Part shown: in pieces, positions 8,089 through 17,125 of the stretch
How positions within the stretch are numbered: position 1 is the first letter of the stretch
Layout: every line of letters begins with the position of its first letter
Source: an uncultured Pseudomonadota bacterium
Lineage (GTDB): Bacteria; Myxococcota_A; UBA796; JAFGLY01
Reading direction: 5' to 3'
Assembly (NCBI GenBank): GCA_937912125.1
Contig: CALDOK010000023.1
Location: forward strand, 1-50,198
Length of the DNA stretch: 50,198 bases
Translations under genes and position numbers: made by a program
Notes under the pieces: model-generated
The model's database searches: none
The model's input: the letters and a program-made list of their open reading frames with translations, nothing else
What the model was told of the DNA's origin: nothing

Positions 8089-9498
8089 CTAGAACTGGAA
8101 GTAGATGAAGTCGTTGCTCGTGGTGCGCTGGAAGACCCACATGCACAGGGCGAAGGCGGTGCAGGCCGTGGTCATGACCGGCAGGTACCAGGGGCTCTTG
8201 CTGAGCTTGGGGATCACGAACATCTGGGCCAGGCTGCCCGCCATCAGGAAGGCGCCCAGGGCCAGGGTGATGGCCAGCATGACGGTGGCGGCGATCCACT
8301 GATCCTGGGTGCCCCCGAGGGGGTTGAGGGTGAAGTAGTGGAACAGCCGCCCCACGTGAGTCTCGCGGAAGATGATGAAGTTGACCACGATGAAGGTGAA
8401 CATCAACGGCACGGTGAGCACCCGCCACTGGCGCACGGCCATCATCTTGGCGGGGATGCGCTTCATGACGATGCGATACCCGGTGAGCAGGGATGCATGG
8501 TAGATGCCCCAGATCACGAAGGTCCACGAGGCGCCGTGCCAGACGGCGCTCAGGACCATGGCGATGAAGGTGTTGCGGGTGACGAACCAGAAGCCGCCCC
8601 GCGACCCGCCCAGGGGGAAGTACAGGTAGTCGCGGATCCATGTGGAGAACGAGATGTGCTGGCGCGCCCAGAACTCCGAAGGCGTGGCGGACCACAGGGA
8701 GAACTCGAAGTTCTTCATGAGCTCGAAGCCCATCATCTTGGCGGTGCCCCGCGCGATGTCGGTGTAGCCCGAGAAGTCGGCCATGATCTGTACGGTGAAG
8801 CCCAGGGTGGCGGCCCAGATCATCGCCGACGAGGGATCGTTGTGGATGAACATCTTGTCGACGTAGGGGGCGATGGTGTCGGCCACGACCATCTTCTTGA
8901 AGGCGCCCCACATGGCCAGGCCCAGGCCGTCGCGGAACTGCTCGAAGCGGAAGCTGCGGTGCTTCTCGATCTGGGGCAGCAGGTTGCTGGCGCGCTCGAC
9001 GGGGCCGGCCACCAGCTGGGGGAAGAAGCTGACGAAGACCAGGTAGTCCAGGAAGTTCCTGCGGACCTCGAGCTTCCCCTTGTACACGTCGATGGTGTAG
9101 CTCATGGTCTGGAAGGTGTAGAAGCTGATGCCCACGGGCAGGAAGATGCCCAGGGTGGTGAGGTCGGTGGTGACCCCGGCGGCCTGCAGCGCGGCGATGA
9201 CGTTCTCGATGAAGAAGTCGAAGTACTTGAAGTAGCCGAGCATGCCCAGGTTTCCGCACATGCTGAGGACCAGGAACAGCTTCTTGCGCTCGGGCCAGCG
9301 CTTCATGGCGTGGCCCAGGCTGTAGTCGAGCACCGCCGAGGAGTAGAGCAGGATCAGGAACCAAGGGTGGACCCAGCCGTAGAAGATGGCGCTGGCCCCC
9401 ATCATCAGGACGTTCTGGGCCTTGCGGTTCCGCAGACCCCAGTACAGCGCCAGGACGATGATGAAGAACCACAGGAATTCCAGCTGAACGAAGGACAC
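8089..9498 (-). CDS. MBOAT-family O-acyltransferase (AlgI-like)
   Basis: This 469-residue polytopic membrane protein has the AlgI/PatA style of the MBOAT family. It begins with FLWFFIIVLALYWGL, then FYGWVHPWFLILLYSSAVLDY, FKYFDFF, LPVGISFYTFQTMSYTIDVY near residue 125, PQLVAGPVERA near 165, and the catalytic-His region SAVWHGASWTFVIWG near residue 320. These enzymes move acyl groups, usually acetyl, across the membrane to an extracytoplasmic polymer. GTG 9498 follows AGGAGA. The SGNH-like gene immediately upstream is the expected partner that finishes the transfer in the periplasm, as in AlgI/AlgJ/AlgX systems. The polymer is not identifiable from this window. Confidence 0.93.
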   Translation of the reverse strand: MSFVQLEFLWFFIIVLALYWGLRNRKAQNVLMMGASAIFYGWVHPWFLILLYSSAVLDYSLGHAMKRWPERKKLFLVLSMCGNLGMLGYFKYFDFFIENVIAALQAAGVTTDLTTLGIFLPVGISFYTFQTMSYTIDVYKGKLEVRRNFLDYLVFVSFFPQLVAGPVERASNLLPQIEKHRSFRFEQFRDGLGLAMWGAFKKMVVADTIAPYVDKMFIHNDPSSAMIWAATLGFTVQIMADFSGYTDIARGTAKMMGFELMKNFEFSLWSATPSEFWARQHISFSTWIRDYLYFPLGGSRGGFWFVTRNTFIAMVLSAVWHGASWTFVIWGIYHASLLTGYRIVMKRIPAKMMAVRQWRVLTVPLMFTFIVVNFIIFRETHVGRLFHYFTLNPLGGTQDQWIAATVMLAITLALGAFLMAGSLAQMFVIPKLSKSPWYLPVMTTACTAFALCMWVFQRTTSNDFIYFQF

Positions 9499-9571
9499 GG
9501 TGTCTCCTGGGGGCCGATGGGCGTTGGGTCAGCGATGCCTGGAAGGGGGGGGCTGGGGCGGGACCGGAGCG

Positions 9572-12034
9572 TCACTGCTGGAGGTCGGCCTTGGTGATGT
9601 AGAAGTAGGGGGCTTCTGGGGCGGCCTTCACGCGCAGGACGGTGTTGCGGGTGCCGGCGGGCATGGGAGAATCGAGGGCGATCTCGACGACGCCCGCATC
9701 GAGCTCTTCGGTGGTGACGGAGCGCTGCAGGATGGACTGGCCGTCGGCTTCGATGGTGATGTCCAGGGTCGCGGTGGGGTCTCCGCCGATGTGGATGCCC
9801 TCGATCCTGAGCAGCGAGGCGCCTTCGGTGAGCTGGACCATCTGGTAGCCGATCAACGACATCTGGCTGGTGTCGCCCGGGTAGACCCACAGGCCCCCGA
9901 GGATCCAGCGCTCGTCGCTGAGGCCCACGGAGTAGGATCGACCGTTCTGGCCGGGCTGGCTGCCATCGCTCGAGCCGAACAACACGGTGCTCTCTTCCTG
10001 GCACCACGCGCCCTCGAAGGCCTGCTTCTGGCGCAGCAGGAAGCAGTTGCGGGTGGCGGGGCCGAAGGGCTGGCCGGCCTCGATGACGCGCAGGGGCGAG
10101 CAGTCGGCGCAGGGTGTCAGGGCACCCACGGCCTTGTGGGAGAGCATGTCGAGCTCGGGCGCGGGCGTCCTGGCCAGGGGGAAGCGCGCGTGGGGCTCGA
10201 GCGCCTCGAGGGGCACCTCCATGCGCGGACCCTCGGAGCTCAGATCGCCCTTGCGGGCGTTGAGGAACAGGGTGACGCTGGGGGGCAAGAGCACCTTTTC
10301 GTCGCCCACGATGTCCATGGAGCCCCGCTCTGTGGCGATCTGGAGCCAGCGCAGGGTGAGCATGGGGCCGCCCGCGGGCGCCTCGATCTCGACGGACCAG
10401 TCGGTGGTGGGCATGGGGAGCTGGTGCTCGGCCAGGAACAGGGACCCGCTGGGGGTGAAGGTCACTGGCTGGCCCGCGATGTTGGCCTGAGGCTGGGCTT
10501 GGCCTGGTCCCACTGGAGAGATCACCAGCTGGAGGGTGGCGCCGATAGGGGTGTCCTGCCACGCTGGGAAGTCGAAGTGCAGCTTGGTGCCCGGGTAGAT
10601 CCAGTACACGGGACCCCAGGTGTTCTCGACGGACAGCTCATCGGTCAGCGCCAGGGTGTAGTGGCCCGCCGGGGAAGCCAGCAGCTCCGGGGTGCTCGGC
10701 GCGACGTGGAGGTAGCCGGAGGTGTGGACGAAGGTGCCCAGGGGGGAGTCGGGACTGTACGCCGGCTCGCGGACCATCGGCTTGCCGTCCTCGAGCACCA
10801 TCAGCGGGGAGGCGGAGCCCAGGCCTGCGTTGCGGGTGCCGTTGTTGCTGAACGCCTGGTAGATGGGCATGTGCCCGACCAGCCGGGTGGGGTCTTTGGG
10901 CCAGGGGGCCAGGGAGGGTTCGGTGAGGGGCTCGGGGTTGCCCTCGCGCCGGGCCGTGAACTCCACGTAGAAGGGCTCGACGGCCTTGGGCATGGCCTGG
11001 CCGCCCAGGATGTCCAGCTCGCGCAGCTTCTGCGCCAGCTCCTTGGAGAACCGCGCGCGGCCCTTGGCGTTGAGGTGGGTGTCGTCCATGAACAGCAGCT
11101 TGTCGTAGTCGAGGTCCTGCAGGTCCAGCCAGCCGGCGCCGAGCTCGTTGAGGGTGCGCACCAGCTCGGTGTAGGTCGCCGGGTCCACCGATTCCCGCGC
11201 CCGGGAGCTCTCGGGGTAGGGCAAGGACACGAAGATCACCTTCGAGCCGTTGTCGTGGGCCAGCTGCACCAGATCGGGGATGAAGGTGTCCTGGATACCG
11301 CCGGCCTCGGTGCCTGCCTTGCGGTCGGCTACCTCGTGCTCGACGATGGGGATGACGCGGCTGTGCAGGGTCAAGTCCACGGCGTCTTCGGTGCCGAAGA
11401 CACGCTCGAGGGCGGGCTCGGCTACGCCGGCGCCCTGCTCTCTGAGGCTGCCGTCGCCTTCGCCGAATAGCAGGCCCACGCTGACCTCGCGAACCCAGTC
11501 CTGGAAGCCCGAGCGGGCATGGACCCGGGTCTGCTCCATGTTGTGCTGCAGCGGGGTGGTGCGCTCTTTGCCGTAGGCCTTTTGGGAGACCACTGGGTCG
11601 TAGCCTTGCAGGTGGTCGGCCATGACCTCCTTGGCGGCCTGGGTCTCGACGCCGGTGTGGAAGAACCAGCGCGGAGTGGCGCCGATGATCACGAGCTCCG
11701 GCTTCAGCCCGGCACTGTAGACGCGGTTCTTGAGCAGCACGTACCAGTTGGCGGGTCGCGAGCCGCCCTTGCACAGCTTGGACACGGCCACCGGCTGGTC
11801 GGACAGCGCCGCGCCGAAGACCGACGCGTCGACGCCCTGGGCCACGGTGGAGGCGCCCAGCAACAGCACCCGGGGTTGCTCCTGGGCGAGCTGCTGCTCC
11901 ACCAGGAGCGCATCCTCGGACAGCTCGTCGTCATCGCCGCCGTTGACGAGCAAGAAGGCTGCGAGCAGCAGCAGCACGGGACCGAGAACCGATGCGATGA
12001 GGGGGGCGATCCCCGGCCTCGAAGACGAAGTCAT
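9572..12034 (-). CDS. Membrane-anchored SGNH-hydrolase-like protein (AlgJ/AlgX-type partner)
   Basis: This 820-residue protein has one N-terminal membrane anchor (about 10-31). An SGNH-like domain follows: LLLGASTVAQGVD near residue 57 holds the nucleophile-region Ser, and DDTHLNAKGRARFS near residue 316 gives the Asp-x-x-His dyad. This layout is shared by AlgJ/AlgX/DltD-like proteins that work with MBOAT transporters. Residues about 370-820 form several beta-rich segments of unknown identity that may bind polysaccharide; they make the protein roughly twice the usual family size. ATG 12034 is the start. The MBOAT gene follows after 73 bases on the same strand, which fixes the likely role in O-acylation. 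Confidence 0.8.
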   Translation of the reverse strand: MTSSSRPGIAPLIASVLGPVLLLLAAFLLVNGGDDDELSEDALLVEQQLAQEQPRVLLLGASTVAQGVDASVFGAALSDQPVAVSKLCKGGSRPANWYVLLKNRVYSAGLKPELVIIGATPRWFFHTGVETQAAKEVMADHLQGYDPVVSQKAYGKERTTPLQHNMEQTRVHARSGFQDWVREVSVGLLFGEGDGSLREQGAGVAEPALERVFGTEDAVDLTLHSRVIPIVEHEVADRKAGTEAGGIQDTFIPDLVQLAHDNGSKVIFVSLPYPESSRARESVDPATYTELVRTLNELGAGWLDLQDLDYDKLLFMDDTHLNAKGRARFSKELAQKLRELDILGGQAMPKAVEPFYVEFTARREGNPEPLTEPSLAPWPKDPTRLVGHMPIYQAFSNNGTRNAGLGSASPLMVLEDGKPMVREPAYSPDSPLGTFVHTSGYLHVAPSTPELLASPAGHYTLALTDELSVENTWGPVYWIYPGTKLHFDFPAWQDTPIGATLQLVISPVGPGQAQPQANIAGQPVTFTPSGSLFLAEHQLPMPTTDWSVEIEAPAGGPMLTLRWLQIATERGSMDIVGDEKVLLPPSVTLFLNARKGDLSSEGPRMEVPLEALEPHARFPLARTPAPELDMLSHKAVGALTPCADCSPLRVIEAGQPFGPATRNCFLLRQKQAFEGAWCQEESTVLFGSSDGSQPGQNGRSYSVGLSDERWILGGLWVYPGDTSQMSLIGYQMVQLTEGASLLRIEGIHIGGDPTATLDITIEADGQSILQRSVTTEELDAGVVEIALDSPMPAGTRNTVLRVKAAPEAPYFYITKADLQQ

Positions 12035-12194
12035 GGCTCCTCCACGCGCCCTGATAACACAGCTTCGTCGGTCTCGGGGCGGGGCTGGTGAGAGCCCGAT
12101 CCCGCGCTGGGCCCGACCTGTTCGTCGCCAGGGATGCGGGCCCTTTGTGGGAGCGTCGCCGTCGGAAGATCCACCCGATCTCGGGTCGCGCGCC

Positions 12195-13352
12195 TCAGGA
12201 CTCTGGAACCGTCCTCACGTCCACCACGCGGCCTGCGCCCCCCGTGAGGGCCAGGCGCCCTGCGCACAGCTCCAGCGCGTCGGCGCCGAAGACCACCCGG
12301 CGCCAGCCTGCCAAGGCGGGCACGTCGGGGTTGTCCTCTGTGGCGATCCGGTCGAGATCCGATCGCCTGGCCACCACGGGCATCGCCACGTCGTGGGTCT
12401 CACAGCGCTGCTGGAGCAGGGCCTGCAGCAGGGCGACCAGGGACTCGTGCCCGCTCAGCCGCTTGGGGGTCGGGGGGAGCTTGGGCCAGCTGTCCTCGGG
12501 GGAGGCCAGGGCCCGCTGCACGGCGTCCAGCAGCGCGTGGCCGTCGTGTCCTTGGGCGACCTGCTTGCTCAAGGCTCGCACCCGGGCCAGCTCGTCTGCG
12601 TTGGTGGGGAGGCTGTGGGCGATCTCCAGCAGGGCGTCATCGCGGATCACCCAGCTGCGGGGGATGTCGCGGTCCATGGCCGCCTCCTCGCGCCAGGCCG
12701 CGAGCTCGCGGAGCACCGCCAGGGTCTTGGGCTTCGCGCGCCGGATCTTCAGGCGCCGCCATGCCTGCTCTGGCAGCACGCTGTAGCGGGACGCGTCCAG
12801 CAGCGCCTCCATCTCCTCGGCGACCCAGGTGCTGCGCTTGGTGGACTCCAGCCGCTCCACCAGCTTCTCGTAGATCACGCAGAGGTGGGTGACGTCGGCC
12901 AGGGCGTACTCGATCTGGCGGTCGGTGAGGGGCCGCAGCGACCAGTCCGTGACCTGAGAAGCCTTGTCGATCTGGATCTTCAGCATCGACGAGACGAGCT
13001 TGGCGTAGCCGGGCTGCTCCCCCATGCCGCAGACCGACGCGGCGATCTGGGTGTCGAAGACCGGCGCGGGCACCTGGCCGATCTTGTTCAGGAAGATCTC
13101 GAGATCCTGGGTGGCCGAGTGCAGCACCTTCACGATGTTCGGGTCGCAGAGCAGCTCGCGCAGGGGGGAGAGGTCCAGCCCGCGGGCGAGTGGATCGATG
13201 GCCGCGGCATGCTCTCCGTAGGCGACCTGCACCAGGCAGAGCTTGGAATAGTAGCTCTTCTCGCGCATGAACTCGGTGTCCACAGCGATGTAGGGTGCGG
13301 TGCGCAGCGCGCTGCAGAACTCGGCGAGGGCGGAAGATGTAGTGATGATCAT
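12195..13352 (-). CDS. rnd: Ribonuclease D
   Basis: This 385-residue protein matches RNase D, a 3'-to-5' exonuclease that trims tRNA precursors. The DEDD exonuclease domain shows VDTEFMRE near residue 25, LHSATQDLEIF near 80, and the third motif YALADVTHLCVIY near 155, with the spacing of DEDDy enzymes. Two helical HRDC-like regions follow: about 200-290, with AWRRLKIRRAKPKTLAVLRELAAWRE, and about 295-370. ATG 13352 is preferred; a GTG three codons earlier is possible and neither has a clear ribosome site. The gene stands alone between an O-acylation operon and a lipoprotein gene. Confidence 0.93.
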   Translation of the reverse strand: MIITTSSALAEFCSALRTAPYIAVDTEFMREKSYYSKLCLVQVAYGEHAAAIDPLARGLDLSPLRELLCDPNIVKVLHSATQDLEIFLNKIGQVPAPVFDTQIAASVCGMGEQPGYAKLVSSMLKIQIDKASQVTDWSLRPLTDRQIEYALADVTHLCVIYEKLVERLESTKRSTWVAEEMEALLDASRYSVLPEQAWRRLKIRRAKPKTLAVLRELAAWREEAAMDRDIPRSWVIRDDALLEIAHSLPTNADELARVRALSKQVAQGHDGHALLDAVQRALASPEDSWPKLPPTPKRLSGHESLVALLQALLQQRCETHDVAMPVVARRSDLDRIATEDNPDVPALAGWRRVVFGADALELCAGRLALTGGAGRVVDVRTVPES

Positions 13353-13620
13353 GCGGGGCACTATCCCGCGGGGAGGGACGAGGTCGGGCGCTCGTCGCTA
13401 CTCCCGGGGCTCCACCAGGATTCGCTCGCTGGCGTCGCTCAACCCATGCGCGGCTGTGTTGTCTCTCGTCCAGGCGTTCGGCCTTGTTGCTTTGGCCGCG
13501 CGGGTCGCGGTCGGCGCCCACCTGGGTGAGCTCCACTCGAAGGTCGAGTAGCCCCTGCCTGTCCGTGGCCATCGGCCCTGCGGCGAGGGTGGAGGCCTCG
13601 AGCAGCGCCAGAGCCCAGGG

Positions 13621-15501
13621 TCAGTGTACATACCCCAGGATCGCCTCCTCCGAGACGCCAGCGGGGCAGTGCTCGTCCAGCCAATGGAAGTGGGCTTGTA
13701 CGCTGCTGTTGTAGCAACGGCGCAGGGGGCGGGGCGTGGCGCTCGAGCGAGTCGTGGAGGCGAAGCCCAGGGGACCCTCGGTGGTGGTGCCTTCGCAGGC
13801 CGGGTCAGTGCTGATGAAGTGGTCCACGCCGGTGTAGCAGCGGTACAAGGCCGCGCGGTCGGCGCCGCCGTCGGCGTACAGCAGGAAGGGACCGTCGCCG
13901 GTGGCACCACCGCCGCAGAGCCCCGGCGGGCCGTAGTGGGGGTTGCAGACCTCGTCCCAGCCCGAGCCCACCAGGCTCGCTCTTTCGCTGGCGCTGATGG
14001 TGGGGAGGTGGTCCGCTGTGGTGCCCGTGCTGTCGCCGCTGAGGCGCAGGCTGTGGACCGTCAGCAGCCCGGAGCCCAGATCGCAGCAGGCCTCGCTCGC
14101 CGCGTCGGGGTGCTCGCAGCCGCGGGTGCCCGAGGCCCGGTAGACCCGCAGGCAGCTCTGCATCAGGGCGTAGGCCACGCCGCCGTCCTGGACCGTGGGC
14201 TCCATGTCCCGGCTCAGGTCGCTGCCGTACATGTCCACCCACAGCCAGTCGGCGCCGGCGTCCTCGATGTCGGTCACGCCCATGCTGCGGCGCAGCCCCC
14301 CCAGGCTGGCGGCGTAGGGGTTGGCCTGGGGCTGGGCGATGTGCTCGTTCCAGGCGTTGAGCAGCAGGTAGTCGGGCTGCACCGTGTAGGCCGTCTCCAC
14401 CTGCTTCATCAGGGTCAGGCCTTCTTGGCGGCCGCTGGCTTGGAAGGGCAGGCTGGCGTAGCCGATCTGGTAGCTTGCGCTGGCCGAGAGCACCGTGCCG
14501 ATGGGGGTGGTGCTGCTGTAGCCCTGGTCGCAGGGTGTGGCGGGGGCCAGCAGGGTGGTGAAGCTGCCGCTGCTGGTGCAGGGCTGCATCCAGCCGGCCA
14601 CGCCCGAGGCCAGGGCGGTCGCGCTCAGGTTGCCCCACAGGCGCACGGGCAGGATGCCCGCGGCCTCCACCGAGGCCACCAGGGTGGCGTCGGAGCTGGC
14701 GCCATCAGCGTCCACCAGGAACATCACGCGCTGGCCGGTGGGTTGATGGGTCAGCAGCAGCTCGGCGTAGCGGGGTTGGGCGTAGATCTCGAGCAGGTGG
14801 GTGACCATGGGGTCGTCCTGGCCGGGCCAGGCCGGGACCCAGGCGGCCACCTGGGGGGTGGGGGTGCCGGCCTCACGCAGGGCGGCCCACTCCTCGAGCA
14901 GCACCTCGAAGGGCCGCAGGCCCAGGGCGTCGCCGAAGTCGGAGTACCCGGGCAAGTTGGTGAGGTCGACGTAGACGAAGTCCACCCCGGCGTCCCACAG
15001 CTGCTGGGCGTGGGTCGTGGCGGTGGCGGTGATGTCTGCGCAGTCGTCCAACACCCCGTCCTCGCCGTCCCGAGCCCGGTACAGGCAGTAGAAGCCGGGC
15101 TCTGGCTCGCTGTGGTAGTGGAAGGCCTGGGCGGCGCTGTACAGGCCGTGGTCGTGGATGACGTCGGCGAAGCCCAGGCAGGCGTCGCGGATCACGTCCT
15201 CGACCACGACGCGCTGGCTTGGGTCCAGGCTGGCCACGGCCTGGGCCGCGTAGGCGTGCCAGGTCAGGTAGAACATGCCCACGCGCTGTGTGGGGTACTC
15301 GATGACCAGGGGGGAGCCGGTGTCCGTGTCCGTGTCCGCGTCGGCATCGGCGTCCGCGTCCGCGTCCGCATCGGCATCCGTGTCCGAGTCGCTGTCCCCA
15401 TCCGCGTCCGTGTCTGCCTCCGGGCTGGTGTCCACCGGAAGCTTCTGCTGGCAGGCGGCGCAGGCGAAGATCAGCGGGAACATGAGCAGGGTGGAGCGCA
15501 T
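13621..15501 (-). CDS. Large lipoprotein with Asp-Ala tether, possible glycan-active enzyme
   Basis: This 626-residue protein starts with a lipoprotein-like signal (LIFACAAC). Residues about 28-62 are a run of Asp-Thr and Asp-Ala pairs, encoded by an imperfect GTC-CGC/GGC/TGT repeat on the plus strand, probably a flexible surface tether. The main domain (about 70-480) contains GMFYLTWHAY, AQAFHYHSEPEPGFY, VDFVYVDLTNLPGY and LLLNAWNEHIAQPQ; this resembles glycoside-hydrolase-like domains of the DUF5010 type, with the NAWNE motif as a candidate acid-base site. The last 90 residues (ALYRCYTGVDHFISTDPAC, then EEAILGYVH) look like a DUF5648-like repeat. ATG 15501 is chosen for the signal peptide. 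Substrate unknown. Confidence 0.75.
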   Translation of the reverse strand: MRSTLLMFPLIFACAACQQKLPVDTSPEADTDADGDSDSDTDADADADADADADADTDTDTGSPLVIEYPTQRVGMFYLTWHAYAAQAVASLDPSQRVVVEDVIRDACLGFADVIHDHGLYSAAQAFHYHSEPEPGFYCLYRARDGEDGVLDDCADITATATTHAQQLWDAGVDFVYVDLTNLPGYSDFGDALGLRPFEVLLEEWAALREAGTPTPQVAAWVPAWPGQDDPMVTHLLEIYAQPRYAELLLTHQPTGQRVMFLVDADGASSDATLVASVEAAGILPVRLWGNLSATALASGVAGWMQPCTSSGSFTTLLAPATPCDQGYSSTTPIGTVLSASASYQIGYASLPFQASGRQEGLTLMKQVETAYTVQPDYLLLNAWNEHIAQPQANPYAASLGGLRRSMGVTDIEDAGADWLWVDMYGSDLSRDMEPTVQDGGVAYALMQSCLRVYRASGTRGCEHPDAASEACCDLGSGLLTVHSLRLSGDSTGTTADHLPTISASERASLVGSGWDEVCNPHYGPPGLCGGGATGDGPFLLYADGGADRAALYRCYTGVDHFISTDPACEGTTTEGPLGFASTTRSSATPRPLRRCYNSSVQAHFHWLDEHCPAGVSEEAILGYVH

Positions 15502-15581
15502 TGTGAGGAGTATACGCCGGGCGAGTGACACGGCCGCGCGGGGGCGGTGTTGCCTGATCCACTCGCGCCCTCGAGAGCCCC

Positions 15582-17024
15582 ATGCAGTCCCCGTCTTCGC
15601 AGCCCGCGCCCATCCGTCGTGTCGTCCTCCTCGAGCCCGAAGCCCCCGGCGTCCACATCTACAGCCGCTTTGGCCTGCCACGTCTGGGCGTGGTGTTGCT
15701 GGGCACCATCCTGCGGGAGCTGGGCTTCGAGGTCTCTGTGATGGTGGAGGCGGTGCGGCCCTTCGACCTGGATCTGGTGCGCCAGGCAGACCTGGTGGGC
15801 ATCTCGGCCATCACGCCCACCGCCATGCGCGCCTTCGAGCTGGCGGATCAGCTGCGGGCTGGTGGCCAGCGGGTGGTGCTGGGCGGTCCCCACGTCACCC
15901 ATCTGGCGGACGAGGGCCTGGAGCATGCCGACTACGTGGTGCGTGGCGAGGGCGAGGAGGCCCTGCCGGCCTTGATCCGTGCCCTCGATGGGCAGCTGGC
16001 CCTGGACGCGGTGCCCAACCTGTCGTTCTTGCGAGACGGCCTGGCTGTGCACAATACCCTCGCGGCCCTGCAGCCGGATCTGGACCGCTGGCCCACTCCC
16101 GACCTCACCCTCGTGCAGGGCTTCGGGGCCATGAACCTGCTGGGTATGCGCAAGATCATCCCGGTGCAGACCAGCCGGGGTTGTCCCCACGACTGCTCGT
16201 TCTGTTCGGTGACCACCACCTTCGGGCGCCGCATGCGCTACCGCTCCATCGAGCGTGTCCGGGACGAGCTGCTCCGCTACGATCTCGGCAAGAGCATGAT
16301 CTTCTTCTACGACGACAACTTCGCGGCCAGCCCTGCACGGGCCCGCGAGGTCGTCGCCATGCTGCGCACCCTGCCCGGCAAGCTGCACTGGTCCGCCCAG
16401 GTGCGGGCCGACATCGCCAGGGATCCCGAGCTGCTGCAGGAGATGCGCGACGCGGGGTGCATCCAGGTCTACCTGGGCCTCGAGTCGGTGAACCAGGACA
16501 GCCTGGACGCCGCCGACAAGCGCCAGGACCTCGAGCAGACCCGGGAGCACATCCGCAGGATCCACAAGGTGGGCATCCGGGTGCATGGCATGTTCGTCTT
16601 CGGCTTCGACACCGACGGGGAGGGAACCCTCGAGCGCACCGTGACCTTCGCCCGAGAGCTGGCCCTGTCCACGGTTCAGTTCCTGATCCTCACGCCCCTG
16701 CCGGGCAGCCGCACCTACCGGGAGCTCGAGGATCAGGGGCGCCTGCTGACCCGGGACTGGAACCGCTACGACGCCCACCATGTGGCCTTCCAGCCCGTGG
16801 GCGTCAGCCCGGCTGAGCTGCAGCGCTGGCAGATGGTGGGCCACGATCGGTACTACAAGCTGTGGCCCACCCTGATGCGGTGGAGCATCCGCGACCTGAT
16901 CATCGCGGTCTACGCCAGCCGCATCAACAAGCAGTGGCAGGTGGACAACCGGGACTACCTGGCCGAGCTGGAGGTGATGTCGGTGCCCACTGTGGATGAG
17001 CCGATCGCCCAGGTGGCAAAATAG
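15582..17024 (+). CDS. B12-binding-domain radical SAM protein
   Basis: This 480-residue protein has an N-terminal cobalamin-binding-like Rossmann region (about 10-140; LVGISAITPTAMRAFELAD, VVLGGPHVT) and a radical SAM domain with C201-x3-C205-x2-C208 in SRGCPHDCSFCSV, a GLES motif near 310 and KVGIRVHGMFVFGFD near 335. The family uses an iron-sulfur cluster and S-adenosylmethionine for methylations and rearrangements of lipids and natural products. The typical His-containing B12 motif is not evident, so B12 may not bind tightly. The C-terminal 90 residues (YYKLWPTLMRWSIRDLIIAVYA) are amphipathic and may touch the membrane. It is a single-gene unit divergent from the lipoprotein gene; the substrate cannot be inferred. 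Confidence 0.9.
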   Translation: MQSPSSQPAPIRRVVLLEPEAPGVHIYSRFGLPRLGVVLLGTILRELGFEVSVMVEAVRPFDLDLVRQADLVGISAITPTAMRAFELADQLRAGGQRVVLGGPHVTHLADEGLEHADYVVRGEGEEALPALIRALDGQLALDAVPNLSFLRDGLAVHNTLAALQPDLDRWPTPDLTLVQGFGAMNLLGMRKIIPVQTSRGCPHDCSFCSVTTTFGRRMRYRSIERVRDELLRYDLGKSMIFFYDDNFAASPARAREVVAMLRTLPGKLHWSAQVRADIARDPELLQEMRDAGCIQVYLGLESVNQDSLDAADKRQDLEQTREHIRRIHKVGIRVHGMFVFGFDTDGEGTLERTVTFARELALSTVQFLILTPLPGSRTYRELEDQGRLLTRDWNRYDAHHVAFQPVGVSPAELQRWQMVGHDRYYKLWPTLMRWSIRDLIIAVYASRINKQWQVDNRDYLAELEVMSVPTVDEPIAQVAK

Positions 17025-17121
17025 GCAAAGACCGACAGAGCGGCCTTTGCCCGGGGCGTTCGAACCGACGGAGCGGAGCTCCGCGGCTCAACGCCCCGCT
17101 GACCGACAGAGTGAAGCTCTG
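17024..17121. terminator. Three successive hairpins between convergent genes
   Basis: The spacer between the convergent radical SAM and HD-GYP genes contains three inverted repeats: GGCAAAG/CTTTGCC (17024-17051), GGGGCGTT/AACGCCCC (17053-17097, with an inner perfect GCGGAGCTCCGC palindrome) and CAGAG/CTCTG (17107-17121). Each carries the motif ACCGACRGAG (17031, 17064, 17102). The position suits bidirectional termination, though no T-runs follow. Confidence 0.5.
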
Positions 17122-17125
17122 CGCG

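Noticed and set aside
7990..9597. Long plus-strand His/Glu-rich reading frame
   Set aside because: Antisense shadow of the MBOAT gene; the minus strand encodes a clear membrane family with all motifs.
15320..15425. Plus-strand Ser/Val/Ala repeat protein
   Set aside because: It is the complement of the (Asp-Ala)n tether codons in the minus-strand lipoprotein gene.
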